Shown one piece after another: positions 17,237 to 25,879 of a stretch of 64,000 bases of DNA. Positions within the stretch are counted from its first letter, which is position 1. Each line of letters begins with the position of its first letter. Below the pieces are notes generated by a model. It did not search any database. It had not been told where the DNA came from and saw only the letters and a program-made list of their open reading frames with translations. This DNA comes from an uncultured Lachnospiraceae bacterium (lineage in GTDB: Bacteria > Bacillota > Clostridia > Lachnospirales > Lachnospiraceae). The stretch is taken from NCBI GenBank assembly GCA_947625775.1, contig CANQPM010000010.1:62001-126000 (forward strand), in the 5' to 3' direction. The translations under genes were made by a program, and so were the position numbers.

Positions 17237-18073
17237 TCACGATTTCTGATAAATCTCCTTAATATAATCCAGCGCCGCCACCGCATTATCAGGCTTAGTA
17301 TCCTCAAGCGTAGCATGCATATACGGCTTTTCTTTTTTCATATAAGGAATAACCCTGTCCCAATGGCACTGTCCCTGCCCTACTCCAACAGATACAAGCT
17401 TGTTGTCTTTTATGATAAAATCCTTTACATGCAGAACCGCCACATCTTTACCCAAAAGCTCTATCGCCTCATCAATTATCTCGTCCTGCTTTTCATAATT
17501 GTAAATTTCAAGCAGATTTACAGGATCAAGGATTATGCGAAGGTTCGGTGAATTAATTTCGTCAAGCACCTTCCGCGCGCGCTTTGGATTGCATACGATA
17601 TGCCTTACTACAGGCTCAATCGCCATAAGTACGCCCATCTGTTCGGCATATTTTACTACAGGTCTTAAATTTTTGATGAAAATGTCAAGCGCCTCATCAG
17701 ACCAGCATGCCTCCTCAAACTTGTACTCTACGTTCGGCGCGCCCGTTTCCGTGCCTACTACGCCCGCGCCCAAATGAGCCGCAAACCTGATGTTTGCAAG
17801 ATATTTGTCCTGTATTTTCTTTAACTGCTCCGCGTCGGGATTTGCAAGGTTTAAATAACAGCCAAGCACGGCGATGTCAAGGTCATTTTTTGCAAAAAGC
17901 TTTCTAAGATACATAGCATATCCTGGCGTGAGCGCGCTCTCCGCTACGGAATTTTCCGTGATAACCTTTGAAAGCGCAAGGTGCGCGCATGTAAAGCCCT
18001 GCTCACGCACTGCCGCCAGACGTTCGTCAAGTGGAAGCTGTACTGCGTCATGTAATCTGATACCAAACTGCAT
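17237..18073 (-). CDS. Sugar phosphate isomerase/epimerase-like TIM-barrel protein
   Basis: A 278-residue xylose-isomerase-like (AP endonuclease 2 superfamily) barrel. Likely metal ligands are Glu in AIEPVVRHI (near 152), Asp in IILDPVNLLE (near 180), His in LHVKDF, and Glu in ATLED near the end. Function is inferred only: isomerisation or epimerisation of a sugar or sugar acid, plausibly of a pectin product, given the neighbouring pectin genes. TAGGAGG lies nine bases upstream of the ATG. Monocistronic, since a nuclease-like gene with a terminator lies upstream. Confidence 0.85.
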   Translation of the reverse strand: MQFGIRLHDAVQLPLDERLAAVREQGFTCAHLALSKVITENSVAESALTPGYAMYLRKLFAKNDLDIAVLGCYLNLANPDAEQLKKIQDKYLANIRFAAHLGAGVVGTETGAPNVEYKFEEACWSDEALDIFIKNLRPVVKYAEQMGVLMAIEPVVRHIVCNPKRARKVLDEINSPNLRIILDPVNLLEIYNYEKQDEIIDEAIELLGKDVAVLHVKDFIIKDNKLVSVGVGQGQCHWDRVIPYMKKEKPYMHATLEDTKPDNAVAALDYIKEIYQKS

Positions 18074-18269
18074 TGTTTTTACCTCCTATTATTGGTTTTG
18101 GAATGCTACAAAAAGTTATTATGTTTTTGTGTATTTATTTTCTGTATAGTTTTCTGTGTTTATTATACTTTAAAAAATGGTTGCTTGCAATGGGAAACTG
18201 GGATAGGGAAAGGTGATTTTTGAAATTTTTGAAATTAATTTTTATTAAAAAAACAGTCGAAAATGCTGG

Positions 18270-18308
18270 CAACAGTGGCAGAAACTGTCTACCGCCTTGC
18301 CACTGTTG
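18270..18308 (-). terminator. Hairpin downstream of the PD-(D/E)XK gene at 18338
   Basis: CAACAGTGGCA (18270-18280) pairs with TGCCACTGTTG (18298-18308), immediately past the stop of the minus-strand gene. A T-rich run follows about 20 bases later on the minus strand, so termination is likely but not textbook. Confidence 0.6.
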
Positions 18309-18337
18309 TTAAAGAGATGTTATTTTTAAATAATTTA

Positions 18338-19324
18338 CTATTTTGCGGCAAGCCTTTTGCCTACCATATCTAATATGGGCTGTCGCTCCTTGTCGGGTAT
18401 GCACAATGCATTTATCGCTTCCTCGGCACTTATTTTGAATGATTTCATAAGATTGAGTACATCATCTATTCGCGTTGACTGTGTTGCCTTTTCATATGCC
18501 TGTTCCCTGATTCCTTCGCCTAAGTTGCACATAACATTCGCCTCCTCGCTCATTTTCGCTGACATTGGAATGTCAAAATCCTTTTCAAGAATTGATTTCT
18601 TTTCGTTTGGCTTCATGTCTGCCGAAAGCAATACATCCAGCAGCCGCAATATTTGCCTGTCGCCTGCTTCGTTTGCCACTCCAAGCCTTAACATTATTAT
18701 AGTTAAGAGATCATAGTCGCTTTCCTTCTCTGATACGTTTCCAGCAACCTGTTCTTCGGCTATTCGGTATTTTGTAATGCTGTTCGCTTTGTCCGCGTCT
18801 ACGTTCAGATGAATCCAGATTGAGTACACCTTACGTATTTTTTCGTAATGGCTTTTTGTGAAAACTTTATTTTTCTGAGCTGATATCATGCGGCTTACAT
18901 AGTATATTGCCCGCTTAATAATAGGGTATGTAGTTTTGTCACTTTTTTGCGCCTCTATGTTTATTATCAAGTGAATTGGCTCTTTTGTGTCGGGAACTAC
19001 GGCGTAAAAGCATATGTCGTAATAGACCTTTCCTTCTTTGATTGAGTTGTCCTCTGTGTTTTGTCCTTCGATTGCCATATCGGTTTCGTCTATATCTTCT
19101 GTATAGTCCAGTTCATCCTGATCTACGGCTACTGTAGATATCTTTGGCTCGCCCTCGATACATTCTTTCATAATATTGGGGATTGAATATTGTTTAAATT
19201 CATCAACACATTCCTTCAATATCCATGCAAGTATTATCTTTTCAGATAGGATACGTTTTACGCAGGCATCATACTGAGCCTCCTGTTTAGATATGTCAAT
19301 TATCTTTGATATTTTGCTCTGCAC
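18338..19324 (-). CDS. PD-(D/E)XK nuclease-family (Rpn/transposase-like) protein
   Basis: 328 residues. The nuclease core is VYYDICFYAV, then HLIINIEAQKSDK (the D...ExQ active-site pattern), followed by YPIIKRAIYYVSRM and RKVYSIWIHLN. This matches the large Clostridial group annotated as Rpn or PD-(D/E)XK transposase-like nucleases, implicated in recombination. Starts with GTG at 19324, eight bases after GGAG. It is the last gene of a minus-strand run of pectin enzymes, but is probably an independent cargo. A paralogue lies at 46231. Residues 55-95 are acidic and low-complexity. Confidence 0.82.
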   Translation of the reverse strand: MQSKISKIIDISKQEAQYDACVKRILSEKIILAWILKECVDEFKQYSIPNIMKECIEGEPKISTVAVDQDELDYTEDIDETDMAIEGQNTEDNSIKEGKVYYDICFYAVVPDTKEPIHLIINIEAQKSDKTTYPIIKRAIYYVSRMISAQKNKVFTKSHYEKIRKVYSIWIHLNVDADKANSITKYRIAEEQVAGNVSEKESDYDLLTIIMLRLGVANEAGDRQILRLLDVLLSADMKPNEKKSILEKDFDIPMSAKMSEEANVMCNLGEGIREQAYEKATQSTRIDDVLNLMKSFKISAEEAINALCIPDKERQPILDMVGKRLAAK

Positions 19325-19349
19325 CTGGTGTTCTCCGTTTTTTCTACGG

Positions 19350-19380
19350 TTTAAGCTGGTTTACATCAAACCAGCTTAAA
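19350..19380. other. Perfect 13-bp palindrome overlapping the esterase stop codon
   Basis: TTTAAGCTGGTTT (19350-19362) pairs with AAACCAGCTTAAA (19368-19380) around a five-base loop. The esterase stop codon lies inside the hairpin. No T-tract follows on the minus strand, so it may be an mRNA end-stabiliser or attenuator rather than a terminator. Confidence 0.75.
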
Positions 19381-20490
19381 TCCTTTCAATACATCCCTCA
19401 AATTTTCATCATGCCAGCAATGCCCGCCCTCGTGAATATCGTGCACCACTCTGTCCTGAGCGTCATACAGCGCATACGCCTTTTTTATGATTTCCATCTG
19501 TTCATACACATTGTCAAGCCCCCTTGAACCGTTTAAGTGGTCGTCGCGGCAGGACTGAATCATAAGCTGGCGCGGCGCGATAAGGCTTGCTATATCGCCC
19601 ATATCAAAATGCTCCCACAAATGCGGCACATAATTGCAGCTGCAGTTGCCGTTTAAAATCATGAGCGAATCCTTATATCCGTACATATATCCGCTTATGA
19701 ACACATTCTTTACGCGCTCGTCAAGCGCCGCCAGATACAGCGTCTGCATGCCGCCGCCCGAAAAGCCAAGGCATGATATGTTTTCCGTATCAATGTTATC
19801 TCCCTGCGCCGCTCGCCATTCTATGTAATCGATAAGCCTCATCAAATCCCATGTGCACATGCCTATAACCGTCTCGCCTATCGCCTCCGCCATATGCGAC
19901 AGATGAAAGCATGATGAAGTGAGAAAATTCTCCTCCTCATCGCCCTGCTTTTTCTCGTCGCGCCGCTCGCCGAAGCCGCGGCAGTCTGGGCAGAACACTA
20001 CAAAGCCAAGCTTTGCAAGCTGCAAGCCGTAATCATAGTTAAATTTTTTTATAGCGTCCGCGACTGCGGGTATGTCATAAAAGCCCGCTACAGAATATTT
20101 TCCTGCTCCCTGGTGTCCTGGCGGGGCGATAAATACCCTGCGCTTATGCACGCTGCCCTCCGCAGCGTCTGATACAGGCGGAATAAGCACATACATAGGC
20201 ATCCATACATCCTGCTCTGTCTGAATAACAGCCTTCTCCCTCACTATGCCGCCCTCAAGCGTCTCTCTCTCCAAAATTTCAGGCAACATAGGCGCGTCAG
20301 TGTCCATTTTGTCAAGCCCTAAGAGCATGCCCAATTCCGCCCTTGATGCCTTTTTCCACTCATCAAATTCCTCTGCGGTGCTGCCTTTAAAATAGTCCTT
20401 TCTCGCATAACGGTCAAACTTCTGCTCCATATTTTTAAGGCTGCCGTAGTATTTCCTGATTGATATAGTCCTCGGATTTGAATTTTGCAT
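19366..20490 (-). CDS. Alpha/beta hydrolase, probable carbohydrate acetylesterase
   Basis: 374 residues with the abhydrolase arrangement: an oxyanion region FIAPPGHQGAG (near 120), a nucleophile elbow GFSGGG near 245, a likely acid in SCRDDHLNG (near 317), and a catalytic His in HEGGHCWHD near the C terminus. Related to Abhydrolase_7-type proteins found with polysaccharide-degradation genes. The pectin operon context suggests removal of acetyl groups from pectin fragments, but the substrate is inferred. No signal peptide, so cytoplasmic. CAGGAGG lies seven bases before the ATG; the preceding pectinesterase ends 22 bases upstream. Confidence 0.85.
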   Translation of the reverse strand: MQNSNPRTISIRKYYGSLKNMEQKFDRYARKDYFKGSTAEEFDEWKKASRAELGMLLGLDKMDTDAPMLPEILERETLEGGIVREKAVIQTEQDVWMPMYVLIPPVSDAAEGSVHKRRVFIAPPGHQGAGKYSVAGFYDIPAVADAIKKFNYDYGLQLAKLGFVVFCPDCRGFGERRDEKKQGDEEENFLTSSCFHLSHMAEAIGETVIGMCTWDLMRLIDYIEWRAAQGDNIDTENISCLGFSGGGMQTLYLAALDERVKNVFISGYMYGYKDSLMILNGNCSCNYVPHLWEHFDMGDIASLIAPRQLMIQSCRDDHLNGSRGLDNVYEQMEIIKKAYALYDAQDRVVHDIHEGGHCWHDENLRDVLKGFKLV

Positions 20491-20512
20491 ATATTCCTCC
20501 TGTCAGCACACT

Positions 20513-21481
20513 TTAAAAGCCCAGCACATTTTCACGGGTGTACTCATCTGCCTGCTCCTTTGTGAGGAGCTTGACAAACGGCGCTCTCTCGCCCTTTGCG
20601 CCCTCGCCGCTGTTGTTGTATTCAGCAAAAAACATTGTGTCCCAAGCGTCCTTTTTGTCCCAGTCGTGCCAGCCCTCCCTGCGTATATGTGCGCCAAGCT
20701 CTGAATTGATGATAACGCACTTTGCAAAGTTTCTCCAAGGGCGTCCCAGATAGCACGACTCCTTGGGACAGTCGCTTGTAAAACGGCAGTGGTTGAACAC
20801 ATAGCCGTATTTCTGACCTTCAAAGGTTGACGGCGCAGTCGCGTAGCCGTGGGGCTTATCGCCTTTTTCCTTGTCACGCTTTTTCATAAAGATCTCGCAG
20901 TTTTCAAAATAGGCTGTCGCTCCGCCAAAAATAAAATCTATGTTTCCCGCTATGTAGCAGTCCTTGTACAAGTGCCTGCCGACTGTGCGCGGCGCAAACT
21001 GTTTAGGCCCTATAAAGCCGTTTTTCTGCTTTTCCTTCTTGGGCAATGGCGCAGTAAAAAGCGTGTCCTGAAATCCGTCAAAACGGCATTTTTCAAAAAT
21101 AAGCCTGTCGCCGTCCGCGTACATGGCAAGCGCTTGCCACACGTCATCTCCCTGCCCCGCCTCGTTGCTGAAGGTTATGCCGCACGCATAAAAATCGTTC
21201 GCGTCCACAAATACGCTCGGTGTCCTGAAAGTGCCTCGCTTTTCGCCGTCTGGCATTGTCTCTCTTGCATAATCGGAGAATGTGATCTTGGTGGTGTCTG
21301 CGCCTGAGCCGATAAATGAGATATTGTCCTGCTTTATCTCAAGCCTTTCCTTATATACTCCTGGCGCTATACGGATAACCACCTTCATGCCCGCATATTT
21401 TCCAGCAGCGGCAAGCGCGTCCGCGATCGCAGAAAATTCCCCGTCATTATCGGCTGATACATACAGCTCCTTGGTTTCCAT
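20513..21481 (-). CDS. Pectinesterase (CE8)
   Basis: Hydrolyses methyl esters of polygalacturonate. The 322-residue protein shows the right-handed beta-helix family motifs: GITFSNEAG, DGFQDTLF with Asp139 (general acid), GNIDFIFGGATAYFENC with Asp182 (nucleophile), and YLGRPWR. There is no signal peptide, so it should act on imported methylated oligogalacturonides in the cytoplasm. It sits between a GH105 gene (22 bases upstream) and the esterase gene (22 bases downstream), all reading in one direction. Confidence 0.95.
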   Translation of the reverse strand: METKELYVSADNDGEFSAIADALAAAGKYAGMKVVIRIAPGVYKERLEIKQDNISFIGSGADTTKITFSDYARETMPDGEKRGTFRTPSVFVDANDFYACGITFSNEAGQGDDVWQALAMYADGDRLIFEKCRFDGFQDTLFTAPLPKKEKQKNGFIGPKQFAPRTVGRHLYKDCYIAGNIDFIFGGATAYFENCEIFMKKRDKEKGDKPHGYATAPSTFEGQKYGYVFNHCRFTSDCPKESCYLGRPWRNFAKCVIINSELGAHIRREGWHDWDKKDAWDTMFFAEYNNSGEGAKGERAPFVKLLTKEQADEYTRENVLGF

Positions 21482-21502
21482 ATATATGTCCTGCCCTCTC
21501 CC

Positions 21503-22636
21503 TTATTTTTCAAGCCTGCACATCTCGGCATAAGCCAGCAAAAATGGCGCTGTGCCTTTCGCGTCATCTTTTACGATCGGCTCTGACATATAATATTCAT
21601 ATGAACCGTCGCGTTTGGGATTAGTTTCAGGCCCTAAGCCTGCCACCAGACATATGCCGCCAAGGCTCATCTCACCGTCAACTGTGGACAAGTATTTGTC
21701 ACATATGCCGTGGAACGCCTTTACGCCATACTCGCTGTATTCCTTTGGCAGATAGCCAAGGCGCGCGCCCCTTAAAAGGCAGAACGCAATGATCGAGCTG
21801 CCGCTTGTCTCGAGGTAATTCTTTTCGCGGTCTGGGAAGTTCGGCACTTGATACCACATTCCCTCTGGCGACTGGTATTTAAGCAGCGCATCTATCAAAT
21901 CCTTGTACATTTTGAGCAAATGCTCATATTCAGGCGTACCCTTGTCCGCAATCGTAAGCGTGTCAAGCAGCGCCATTGAAAACCACCCTAATGCCCTCAG
22001 CCAGAAATTCTTTGACCGCCCTGTCTCAGGATCTGCCCAGAACATCTTGCGCTCCGCGTCGTAAGCGTGGTAATACAGCCCTGTTTCCGCGTCTTTAAGA
22101 TTTTTCTCTACATTGAAAAACTGATTGTATATGTCGCTGTAGTTTTTCTTGTCATTAAAGCGCTTTTCGTATTCCATATAATAGGGCTGCGCCATGTAAA
22201 GTCCGTCAAGCCATACCTGATTGGGGTATATTTTTTTATGCCAGAAATTGCCCTCCTTTGTGCGGGGCATCTCCAAAATCTGCTGGTAAATGTTCGCTGT
22301 CGCCTTGGCGTATTTTTCCTTTCCAGTGAGGTCATAGAGAGTAAAGAGGTTTTTGCCCTCGTTGATGTTGTCAAGGTTCAGCTCGTCTTTGTCATAGCCC
22401 ATTATAGTGCCGTCGTCTTTTATCCTGTGGTCGATATATTTCTCGGCAAATTCAAAATATTTTTTATTTTCAGTAACCTTGTAAAGCTCTAAGAGCGACA
22501 TAATCATGCAGCCGTCAATATAATCCCATGTCGCTTTTTTGCCCGCCCTGATTTTCTCAATGTTCCAGACGGGTTCTTCGAGTGTGCTTCTGTCAATAAG
22601 CTCGTTTACATACTTTTCTACAATTTCGATTGCCAT
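21503..22636 (-). CDS. Unsaturated rhamnogalacturonyl/galacturonyl hydrolase (GH105)
   Basis: 377 residues; an (alpha/alpha)6 barrel of the GH105 (YteR/YesR) family that removes the unsaturated uronic acid left by pectate or rhamnogalacturonate lyases. Supporting segments: WDYIDGCMIMSLLELY, WLDGLYMAQPYYMEY (with the family Asp), FWLRALGWFSMALLDTL and MSEPIVKDDAKGTAPFLLAYAEM at the C terminus. No signal peptide. It is the first gene of the minus-strand pectin operon, behind a promoter at 22735-22764. AAGGAG lies ten bases before the ATG. Substrate chemistry (galacturonyl versus rhamnogalacturonyl) cannot be decided by eye. Confidence 0.92.
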   Translation of the reverse strand: MAIEIVEKYVNELIDRSTLEEPVWNIEKIRAGKKATWDYIDGCMIMSLLELYKVTENKKYFEFAEKYIDHRIKDDGTIMGYDKDELNLDNINEGKNLFTLYDLTGKEKYAKATANIYQQILEMPRTKEGNFWHKKIYPNQVWLDGLYMAQPYYMEYEKRFNDKKNYSDIYNQFFNVEKNLKDAETGLYYHAYDAERKMFWADPETGRSKNFWLRALGWFSMALLDTLTIADKGTPEYEHLLKMYKDLIDALLKYQSPEGMWYQVPNFPDREKNYLETSGSSIIAFCLLRGARLGYLPKEYSEYGVKAFHGICDKYLSTVDGEMSLGGICLVAGLGPETNPKRDGSYEYYMSEPIVKDDAKGTAPFLLAYAEMCRLEK

Positions 22637-22734
22637 AGATATACTCTCCTTTTATTATTTCATCAGGCGTCTGCAAAGCTTCTGCAAATGCCCATTTATT
22701 CCTTGAGCAAGCGGTATGCTTACTTATAGTTATA

Positions 22735-22764
22735 ATAATAACACATAATGGTGTGTTTCGACAA
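22735..22764 (-). promoter_or_regulatory. Promoter of the pectin operon with operator-like palindrome
   Basis: On the minus strand -35 TTGTCG (complement of 22759-22764) and -10 TATTAT (complement of 22735-22740) lie 18 bases apart. The spacer contains a perfect 6-6-6 palindrome, AACACA-TAATGG-TGTGTT (22740-22757), placed so that a bound repressor would block RNA polymerase. No regulator gene is adjacent. Confidence 0.6.
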
Positions 22765-22863
22765 GAGATGTATGCTTGATTATTGTTAATTTTTGGTTTA
22801 TTATTTTATTTATGGAAAGGCTTCTTTCCTCTCATTAATTTTTTAGAAATGCAGGGTGATATT

Positions 22864-24930
22864 ATGGATACGAAAAAACTTTTGGAACAGGCTATTTTAA
22901 ATGTTGATTTAGACGAAACCGCGCGGCTGCTGACGCTTGAGCCGTCCGCGATAGACTTTAAGACAGACGACGGCGTGCCTTTTGCTTTTCTTGCCGCAAA
23001 GACAGGGGATTTGGAGCTTATAAAATATATCGTGGAATACTCGCGGGCAAGCATGAATCTGCGCGACGATAAGTATAGGAATATTCTGCACTATGCAGTG
23101 ATGTCGGGAAAGGCTGAGGCTGTCCCGTATCTTGTCGAGCGTGTCGGAATGTCCGCGCTTGATGGTGACACAGACCTTGTGACGGCTTGGGATTTAGCCC
23201 ATATTAATAAATATGCTGATATCGAATCATATTTTGAAAAATATTACGGCGTAAAGTATGAGGATACATATCACAATCCCATACGGACAGGCATGTTTCC
23301 CGATCCTTCCATAATAAGGGTTGGCAATGATTTTTATATGGCAAACTCGTCATTTATATTTTTCCCGTGTATTCCGATTTCGCACTCTACAGATTTGATT
23401 CACTGGGAAATTATCGGCCACGCAGTCACCAATCCCGAATGGGCTAAAATTGATGATTTGGAGGGCGGGCGCGGTTACTGGGCGCCTGACATATCATACA
23501 AAAACGGCAGATTTTACGTGACCGCCACATACAGGCTAAACGACACAGGCTCTGTAATCCGCAGGCAGATTGTCGTATCGTCTGACAAGCCCGAAGGACC
23601 TTATTCCGAGCCGTTTTATATTGAGGAAGACGGCATTGATCCGTCGCTTTTCCATGACGATGACGGGCGCTCGTATATGCTTTTAAACCGCGGCGCACGG
23701 ATTTTAGAAGTTGATTTGGAGAAAGGCAGGCAGATTTCTCCCGCCACTCTACTGTTTTACGGCGACCAGAAACGCGCGCCTGAAGGACCTCATCTGCTGA
23801 AAAAAGACGGCTGGTACTATCTGTTTGAGGCTGAGGGCGGTACAGGCGAGGGGCATAGAATAACGGTATCGCGCTCGCGGACTCTTATGGGCGTGTATAA
23901 GCCCTGTCCGTATAATCCGATTATGCGCCAGTGGCTGCCAGACGCTCCAATACAGCGGTGCGGACATGGAAAGCCCGTGATGACGCCCGACGGCGACTGG
24001 TATATGGTATATTTGTGCGGGCGTATGATTAATGGAAAATACAGTATGCTTGGACGCGAGACGGCGCTTGATCCTATCACATGGACCGCTGACGGGTGGC
24101 CTATAGTGAATAATCTCCAAGGTCCAAGCTGCCAGCAGATAAAACCGCGAATCAAGACAGCTGCGGGAAATAATGCATGTACCCGCAAAAATGACACTAA
24201 TGTCGGTTTTGGCGCTGATGCTTTGTCATACGAGTTTATGGTACCGCACGCTCTTTCTGAAAATGACACCAATGTCGGTTTTGGCACTGATACATTATCC
24301 TGCGAGTTTATGACACCCCGCACTCCCACCGTAAATGGCATAAATGTCGAAAACGGCATACTCACAATAGCTGGGAGTCGTGAAGATTTAAACTCTATGC
24401 ACGCTAAAAACATAGTGGTGCGCAGGCAGACAGCATTTAAGTTTAATGTGTCCGTAGTCATGGACTTTTCGCCGCTTCTTGAAGGGCAAGACGCTGGAAT
24501 AATTATGTATTATGACGAGAATACGTATCTCAAATTCGGGCTTTTCAGACGTGGCGGAAGGTATATGCTCTCTGCTTTTGAAAAAATTGATGCTGACGAG
24601 CATACTGCATTGTCCGAGGACATAACGGAGAAAATTATGACACAGTTGTCACAAAATAAGCCATATATCGTATTAAAATCCAATGTTGAATATTTAAAAA
24701 GAAGTTTCGTGTATGCATTTGCAGACAGTATCAATGCATCAGACAGCCGCATTGACTTGACAGATAAGACTAAAATCATAGGCGATATAGACAATGTATA
24801 TTATCTGTGTGATGAAGCGATTAAGAAAGGCAAGCGTTTCACAGGCGCTATGGTCGGCGTATATGCGTATGCGGGTGAAAAGCCTGTTGAAATCCGCTTT
24901 GGCAGTTTTGATTATACTGCAAATTTGTAA
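22864..24930 (+). CDS. Ankyrin-repeat/GH43 glycosidase fusion
   Basis: 688 residues. The first ~125 hold ankyrin-like repeats (DDGVPFAFLAAKTGDLELIKY and DDKYRNILHYAVMSGKAEAV). A GH43 five-blade propeller follows (about 135-430) with its three acids: Asp148 in FPDPSII, Asp259 in GIDPSLFHDDDG, and Glu307 in PEGPHLLKKDGWYYLF. The C-terminal ~190 residues are a beta-sandwich like those attached to GH43 xylosidases/arabinosidases. The linker at about 443-490 carries a 24-residue tandem duplication. No signal peptide, so intracellular; likely trims arabinose or xylose from pectin side chains. ATG 22864 follows AGGGTG by seven bases. Divergent from the pectin operon. Confidence 0.9.
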   Translation: MDTKKLLEQAILNVDLDETARLLTLEPSAIDFKTDDGVPFAFLAAKTGDLELIKYIVEYSRASMNLRDDKYRNILHYAVMSGKAEAVPYLVERVGMSALDGDTDLVTAWDLAHINKYADIESYFEKYYGVKYEDTYHNPIRTGMFPDPSIIRVGNDFYMANSSFIFFPCIPISHSTDLIHWEIIGHAVTNPEWAKIDDLEGGRGYWAPDISYKNGRFYVTATYRLNDTGSVIRRQIVVSSDKPEGPYSEPFYIEEDGIDPSLFHDDDGRSYMLLNRGARILEVDLEKGRQISPATLLFYGDQKRAPEGPHLLKKDGWYYLFEAEGGTGEGHRITVSRSRTLMGVYKPCPYNPIMRQWLPDAPIQRCGHGKPVMTPDGDWYMVYLCGRMINGKYSMLGRETALDPITWTADGWPIVNNLQGPSCQQIKPRIKTAAGNNACTRKNDTNVGFGADALSYEFMVPHALSENDTNVGFGTDTLSCEFMTPRTPTVNGINVENGILTIAGSREDLNSMHAKNIVVRRQTAFKFNVSVVMDFSPLLEGQDAGIIMYYDENTYLKFGLFRRGGRYMLSAFEKIDADEHTALSEDITEKIMTQLSQNKPYIVLKSNVEYLKRSFVYAFADSINASDSRIDLTDKTKIIGDIDNVYYLCDEAIKKGKRFTGAMVGVYAYAGEKPVEIRFGSFDYTANL
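24190..24333 (+). repeat. 72-bp tandem duplication inside the GH43 fusion gene
   Basis: Units at 24190-24261 and 24262-24333 encode NDTNVGFGADALSYEFM and NDTNVGFGTDTLSCEFM with a similar tail. The frame is kept. It lies in the linker after the glycosidase domain. Confidence 0.85.
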
Positions 24931-25377
24931 TCATCATTATATTAAAAATCATGCAGCCGCATTACATACCGCCCATTTGAATTTGCCAAAACACATAAAA
25001 TCCTATATTTTCTGACTGTATGAAAATTTTAAGAAAGGATTCCTTGCGGCAGCCCCTCTTTTCTCCTGCATACAATTTATGTAATTGCGAAATGTGTTTT
25101 TAACTGTCCGAATTTAGGCAATATATAAAAATCACGGGGCTGTCGCAGCAAGAGCCATGCATACAAGATATGGTATTATACCTGAATTAAATAATACTAT
25201 ATCTTGCGTTTATGTCCCTTAGTGCGACAGCCCCGCTCCGCGAGATGCCGCTTATTTTATATATTTTGCCTAAATTCTATGTTGCCAAATAGAGTTTTGC
25301 AAATGCCTATGCATACAATTTTATCACTTCTGGCAATTATCCATGCATCAAATAATCTGCCTTATAGTCCTCTGTGC
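24931..25377. other. Intergenic region holding palindromic element B
   Basis: 446 bases between convergent genes. It is occupied mainly by the nested palindromic element annotated at 25085-25302. The 14-mer TGCATACAATTTAT occurs on its left (25067-25080) and TGCATACAATTTTAT on its right (25310-25324). No coding sequence seen. Confidence 0.75.
25085..25302. repeat. Palindromic MITE-like element, copy B (with nested inverted repeats)
   Basis: The arms share the core of copy A (AATTTAGGCA...ATATATAAAA left; ATATATTTTGCCTAAATTCT right) and end in TTGCGAAA/TTTTGCAA. Inside is a second inverted repeat, CGGGGCTGTCGCA (25135-25147) with TGCGACAGCCCCG (25223-25235), and inside that a third, CAAGATATGGTATTAT (25163 region) with AATAATACTATATCTTG (near 25190-25206). 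It is longer than the other copies by about 90 bases, all of it this inner cargo. Confidence 0.85.
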
Positions 25378-25794
25378 CTAATCCTCATCATATGTACTCT
25401 CGCCATACGAATTTCCATTCCCAATACCTTTATCTCCGTTAGTCATAGTACATCTTCCGTCAAAGCAGGCTCCCTCGTCTATCACAAGCGCCTTCGCCTC
25501 AATATTTCCTGCCAGTACGCCTGATGAAAGGATTTCAATTTTTCCATATGCAGATATATTTCCCTCTACTCTGCCCGATATCAACACATTCTGCGCATTG
25601 ATATCCCCCTTAATCAACCCGCTCTCGCCGATAACAAGCTGTGCCTTGCACTCGCAATTTCCATTAACCGTACCGTCTATACGAATCGACTCAGGCGCTG
25701 AAATATTTCCGTCAAAAACCACATCTTTTCCTATAAGCGTACTTATCTTTGCCTTAGAATCATCAGTATAACTTAATTCCTTATTTCTCCTCAT
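25378..25794 (-). CDS. Bactofilin (polymer-forming cytoskeletal protein)
   Basis: 138 residues with a central beta-helical bactofilin domain (about 20-110): STLIGKDVVFDGNISAPESI, then repeated GxIxA/GxVxG turns (VNGNCECKAQLVIGESGLIK, GRVEGNISAYGKIEIL). Bactofilins polymerise without nucleotide into membrane-associated scaffolds that position cell-wall enzymes. The start is the ATG after AGGAAGGGAAA (25792-25794); an ATG nine codons earlier also has a usable site. It lies just downstream of a degenerate LytM-domain membrane protein, a known pairing. Confidence 0.92.
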   Translation of the reverse strand: MRRNKELSYTDDSKAKISTLIGKDVVFDGNISAPESIRIDGTVNGNCECKAQLVIGESGLIKGDINAQNVLISGRVEGNISAYGKIEILSSGVLAGNIEAKALVIDEGACFDGRCTMTNGDKGIGNGNSYGESTYDED

Positions 25795-25879
25795 TTTCCC
25801 TTCCTCACTTCCACGCCGCATTTATAAACCTTCTACATATTCAGCCATAACTCACAAAAAACGCCGCCCTATGCGTTTT

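Noticed and set aside
23817-24461. 214-codon minus-strand open frame inside the GH43 gene
   Set aside because: Antisense to conserved glycosidase codons; no ribosome site or family likeness.
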